A DNA stretch of 64,000 nucleotides from JALEFZ01 sp039817415 (GTDB taxonomy: Bacteria > Bacteroidota > Bacteroidia > J057), in NCBI GenBank assembly GCA_039817415.1, contig JBCBVV010000003.1:186001-250000 (forward strand), given 5' to 3'. The translations under genes and the position numbers were made by a program. This document shows positions 61,006 to 64,000 of this stretch, one piece after another; the first letter of the stretch is position 1, and each line of letters begins with the position of its first letter. The notes under the pieces are model-generated. The model ran no database searches. It saw nothing but the letters and a program-made list of their open reading frames with translations, and was not told where the DNA came from.

Positions 61006-62673
61006 TTAGCCGGCTAGTCCCAAGGGGGAGAACACCCACCATAACATCAAAACCAATCCGATCAATACCACAGTAAGAATGACATCTGTCGTCCACTTGA
61101 AGGCAACAGAACGATTCTTTTGAAAGGTGACCAATTCTAGGCTGGCTGGATCTTGAGGCTGTCCCAAACGGCTGACAATGATCAAAATTGCTGAACAAAG
61201 GACAAAGAGAAATAAAGCAAAATGGAGAAAGTTGATGCCAAGGAACTGCCCAATTATCGAATCCGAAGCAACTGTGATGACTCCCTCTTGACTCATAAAC
61301 TCTAGAACCAAACGAGAAATCCCGACTACAAAGCCGGACCACAAGGCAACAATGGCGGCGCGGGCATTGATCCACTTGAAAAACAGCCCCAGTAGGAAGA
61401 CAGAAGCAATAGGTGGGGAGATGTATGCTTGTACAGATTGAAGATATTTGAATATTCCTCCTCCCATCAAAGTTTCCATAAAGGGTATCCATCCCAGGCT
61501 CAACAAAACCAGAACAACCGTTGCCAAGCGACCAAAGCGAACCAAGTCCTTCTCACTTGCCTCTGGTCTCATCTTTTGATAAAAATCAATGGTCAACAAG
61601 GTAGAAGAGGAATTAAAGGCAGAGGAAAGGGAACTCATTAAAGCAGCTAATAAACCTGCGATGGCCAATCCCTTTAAGCCCATGGGCAAATAAGTGGTAA
61701 TGAGTGTTGGCAGAGCTTGATCTGCATCCTCCATAGAAAAGGAAATCTCCCCTTGTTGCATCAGGGCGAAGGCAATGACACCTGGCAGGAAGAAAAGGAA
61801 TACTGGTAATAGCTTCAAATAGCCTGCAAATAAGGCTCCTTTCCGCGCATTGCTGATGTCTTTGGCTGAAAGGGCACGCTGAACGATGTATTGATCCGTA
61901 CACCAGTACCAAACTCCTAGGATAGGAGCACCAAACAACATTCCGGTCCAGGGGTAGTCAGAATCACTGATAGGTCGCCACAAATTCCAGAAGCTACTAG
62001 CCGAAGGGTTTCCTTCTGTTTGAGCTGCCCCTTCGAGGGTGTCGATCATGACCTCCCAACCGCCAATTTGATATAACCCAAAAATGGTGACCGCAGCTGT
62101 CCCAATTAAGAGAATAAAGGCTTGGACCATGTCGGTGTAAATGACCGCTTTCAATCCTCCCAAAACCGTATAAAATCCTGTAGCAACGACCGTCAAAATA
62201 GCACCTGTCCAGAAAGGAATTCCCAAGACCTCGAATACCAAGGCCCCCGCAAAAATGATCAGCGAAATTTTGGTGATGATGTAGGCCAAAACCGATACCA
62301 CAGATAGGTAATTACGGCAAGCCGCTGAGTAACGTTTCTCTAGAAATTCAGGCATGGTGTAGACACCCGTTCGTAGGTAAAATGGAACGAATACCCATCC
62401 AAATAAAATCAATACCAAGGAAGCTAGGATTTCGAAGTTTGCCAGCGGCATATCACCTCTTGCTCCTGCACCAGAAACACCCAGAATAATTTCGGACCCA
62501 ATATTTGAGGCAAAAAGAGAAGCTCCAATGACTAACCAGCCCTGATCTTTTCCCGCCAGAAAATAGTCAACAGAGGAAAATTCGGCGTTTTTCTTTGCAC
62601 GAGATGCCCATTGGGCAATCCAAAGGATCAAGGCGAAATAGGCCCCAATGATCCAGAAATCCAATACACTCAT
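61006..62673 (-). CDS. Sodium:solute symporter (SSS family, SGLT-like)
   Basis: 555 residues and about 14 membrane helices. FSSVDYFLAGKDQGWLVIGASLFASNIGSEIILGVSGAGA is the SSS N-terminal signature; MPEFLEKRYSAACRNYLSV, LGGLKAVIYTDMVQAFILL and LAALMSSLSSAFNSSSTLLTIDFYQK (second sodium site with adjacent serines) are typical of the SGLT branch. Probably a sugar/sodium importer. Confidence 0.92.
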   Translation of the reverse strand: MSVLDFWIIGAYFALILWIAQWASRAKKNAEFSSVDYFLAGKDQGWLVIGASLFASNIGSEIILGVSGAGARGDMPLANFEILASLVLILFGWVFVPFYLRTGVYTMPEFLEKRYSAACRNYLSVVSVLAYIITKISLIIFAGALVFEVLGIPFWTGAILTVVATGFYTVLGGLKAVIYTDMVQAFILLIGTAAVTIFGLYQIGGWEVMIDTLEGAAQTEGNPSASSFWNLWRPISDSDYPWTGMLFGAPILGVWYWCTDQYIVQRALSAKDISNARKGALFAGYLKLLPVFLFFLPGVIAFALMQQGEISFSMEDADQALPTLITTYLPMGLKGLAIAGLLAALMSSLSSAFNSSSTLLTIDFYQKMRPEASEKDLVRFGRLATVVLVLLSLGWIPFMETLMGGGIFKYLQSVQAYISPPIASVFLLGLFFKWINARAAIVALWSGFVVGISRLVLEFMSQEGVITVASDSIIGQFLGINFLHFALFLFVLCSAILIIVSRLGQPQDPASLELVTFQKNRSVAFKWTTDVILTVVLIGLVLMLWWVFSPLGLAG

Positions 62674-62721
62674 AGTCGTCGTAGTAGTAGAAGTAGTTTC
62701 AAAAAGTCAGAATATAACAAT

Positions 62722-62755
62722 AGGCATTCAAAGAGATTTTTTCCTTTGAATGCCT
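62722..62755 (-). terminator. Stem-loop after the PhyH-like gene
   Basis: 12-bp perfect stem (62722-62733/62744-62755) 20 bases beyond the stop of the minus-strand dioxygenase gene. There is no strong T run on either side, so terminator function is likely but not certain. Confidence 0.45.
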
Positions 62756-62774
62756 CTCATTTCATGTGAGATAT

Positions 62775-63737
62775 TTACCACTTGGTAAGTCCCAACAGCT
62801 TCTCACCAAGCTCAGTTAGCTCTGCTGTATCATATTTGGTTTGCTCCCAATTACGTGGGTCCCCAGGGAAAGCATACCCTTCAGGTGCCACACGATTCTT
62901 CCAAGAGTTTACTCTCCACTCTCTCAAGGAAGCATCCTCTTCTTGCGCAGGCATCATGGAAATATACTGGGCGATTCTTACCCCATCTTCGGAGTGGTTG
63001 GGACGAATACCATGCGGTTCAGAACTGTTAAAGATCAACAGATCTCCTGCTTCTAAGGGTACCTTGACCAACTTATCCTCAAGGCCAGTTGTATCTGGCT
63101 GGAAACGATTTCGATCTTCTGGCTGGCTCAATTTCCAGCTATCATAGTTTCTGTATAGCCATGGAATACACTGAAATCCCCCCATGTTCTCATCCGTCTG
63201 GTCTGCAAGTGCCAATACTCCCTGTACATTCTGAGGCTTGGTCTCTGGATCATAGTCCCAATGGATAAATCCCTTGTATTCAAATCCTGGGCGAATAGGA
63301 AAATTCAAATTTGCTCGGTCAATTGTTACCCATAGCTTTTCTGTTCCCCATATATCAACAAAGGCGTCGTATACTCTTTGGGTTTGGCGGTTGTTCCATA
63401 GGTGTTGGTTGTTGTAAACTTCTACCATTCCTGTTCCCGCCAGTTCTTTCATCTGCATTTCTGCTCGCGGAGCAGTATACCAGCTGTCCTTGTTATGAGG
63501 ATCCTTTTCTTCAAACTCCCAAAGGAAATTGGCCGTATCAGTAGCCTGTGCCCTGGAAACGGCTTGTTTGATGACGACATAGCCATTGTGCCTCCAAAAT
63601 TCCCACTCTTCCATGCTGAGAACACGGAGTGTATCAGGACTTGCTTCTGTTCTAAGTTTAACATTACTACTCTTTGCGGTAGAAGGATTACCTGGGATAT
63701 CCTTGTGTTGATTGTCTGGAATCATTGTAGCAGCCAT
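62775..63737 (-). CDS. Phytanoyl-CoA dioxygenase-family protein
   Basis: 320 residues from the ATG at 63737. Fe(II)/2-oxoglutarate facial triad: His and Asp of FIHWDYDPET, distal His of NSSEPHGIRPN; GFQCIPWLYRN and an Arg in DGVRIAQYISMMPAQEE (2-oxoglutarate binding) complete the motif. PhyH-like hydroxylases act on small molecules. The adjacent symporter and divergent AraC gene may form a catabolic unit with it. Confidence 0.88.
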   Translation of the reverse strand: MAATMIPDNQHKDIPGNPSTAKSSNVKLRTEASPDTLRVLSMEEWEFWRHNGYVVIKQAVSRAQATDTANFLWEFEEKDPHNKDSWYTAPRAEMQMKELAGTGMVEVYNNQHLWNNRQTQRVYDAFVDIWGTEKLWVTIDRANLNFPIRPGFEYKGFIHWDYDPETKPQNVQGVLALADQTDENMGGFQCIPWLYRNYDSWKLSQPEDRNRFQPDTTGLEDKLVKVPLEAGDLLIFNSSEPHGIRPNHSEDGVRIAQYISMMPAQEEDASLREWRVNSWKNRVAPEGYAFPGDPRNWEQTKYDTAELTELGEKLLGLTKW

Positions 63738-63869
63738 ATTTTTTTCTTTAAGTGATAGAACAAATATGAACAATGAAATACTTCATTTATTTACGAAACT
63801 TAGCCATCACTTGTACAATATTGACTAATCACATGAAAAATATATTCTTTTATGGTATTATAGTGAAAG

Positions 63870-64000
63870 ATGAAGATTCAACTCGAGTCCATAAACGCCA
63901 ACCGAGGCAATTCATTCAGCATGATGTACAATCCAAGGCTGAGCGATCTCTTTTTCTGGCACTTCCATCCAGAATATGAACTTGTTTATATCAAGGCAGA
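63870..64000 (+). CDS. AraC-family regulator, N-terminal cupin fragment (runs off window)
   Basis: ATG at 63870, 43 codons to the window edge: MKIQLESINANRGNSF ... LSDLFFWHFHPEYELVYIKA. The FWHFHPEYELVYI motif is the start of the sugar-binding cupin domain of AraC regulators. Divergent from the PhyH-like gene, which it probably controls. Confidence 0.65.
   Translation, partial: MKIQLESINANRGNSFSMMYNPRLSDLFFWHFHPEYELVYIKA

Overview
The window comes from a member of the Bacteroidota. Several secreted proteins end in type IX secretion (T9SS) type A sorting domains. There are FG-GAP/PKD mosaic exoproteins, PorT-like outer-membrane barrels, a DUF2027-Smr protein and a sulfotransferase-rich accessory gene set. 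Base composition is moderate (roughly mid-40s percent GC by eye). A Saprospiria-type environmental bacterium would fit, but no 16S gene is present to prove it.

Layout. 1-6.9 kb, minus strand: the 5' 1641 codons of a giant secreted FG-GAP/PKD/vanadium-haloperoxidase protein, then a DUF2027-Smr gene and a small secreted protein in one operon. 7.0-27.4 kb, nearly all plus strand: an RNA-centred accessory locus. It runs as follows: a structured RNA with its own terminator; a Ro60/TROVE-vWA protein; about 35 tRNA or tRNA-like genes in roughly 5.5 kb, with a minus-strand serpin lipoprotein inside; two small genes; a minus-strand T9SS protein; four tandem paralogous PcfJ-like genes; an HNH nuclease; a GNAT; a Stf0-type sulfotransferase; the RNA ligase RtcB; and a small conserved protein. 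27.6-64 kb: ordinary Bacteroidota accessory and housekeeping content. This includes a membrane protein with an effector-associated-like domain, a MauG-type peroxidase, a B1 metallo-beta-lactamase, a GH13 amylase, a DM13 lipoprotein with an outer-membrane protein, a CoA-transferase, a zinc-less oxidoreductase, a TPR histidine kinase, a BTRD-beta-lactamase, an AraC regulator, hydrolases, an ADP-ribosylglycohydrolase, MarR, DUF763, a 1252-residue repeat exoprotein, paired outer-membrane barrels, a sodium symporter, a phytanoyl-CoA dioxygenase-like enzyme and the start of another AraC regulator.

The most interesting region is 7-27 kb. Ro60 (binds misfolded RNA and Y RNAs) and RtcB (RNA ligase) are known partners in bacterial RNA-repair loci, and bacterial Y RNAs can contain tRNA-like modules. 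Here the RNA partner seems to have become a whole array. 26 tRNAs can be assigned by anticodon to 18 amino acids, plus a Cys-like one. They are mixed with deviant tRNA-like elements: D-loop hairpin insertions, missing U33, truncated anticodon arms, Leu anticodons on short-variable-loop tRNAs, a gene with a 150-nt-scale insertion, a nested or permuted block, and a family sharing the motif GTGATACTTCG. My working hypothesis is an RNA surveillance, repair or decoy system in which Ro60 and RtcB act on tRNA-like RNAs and the tandem PcfJ-like proteins are accessory factors. The gene and RNA structures are read from the sequence; the joint function is inference.
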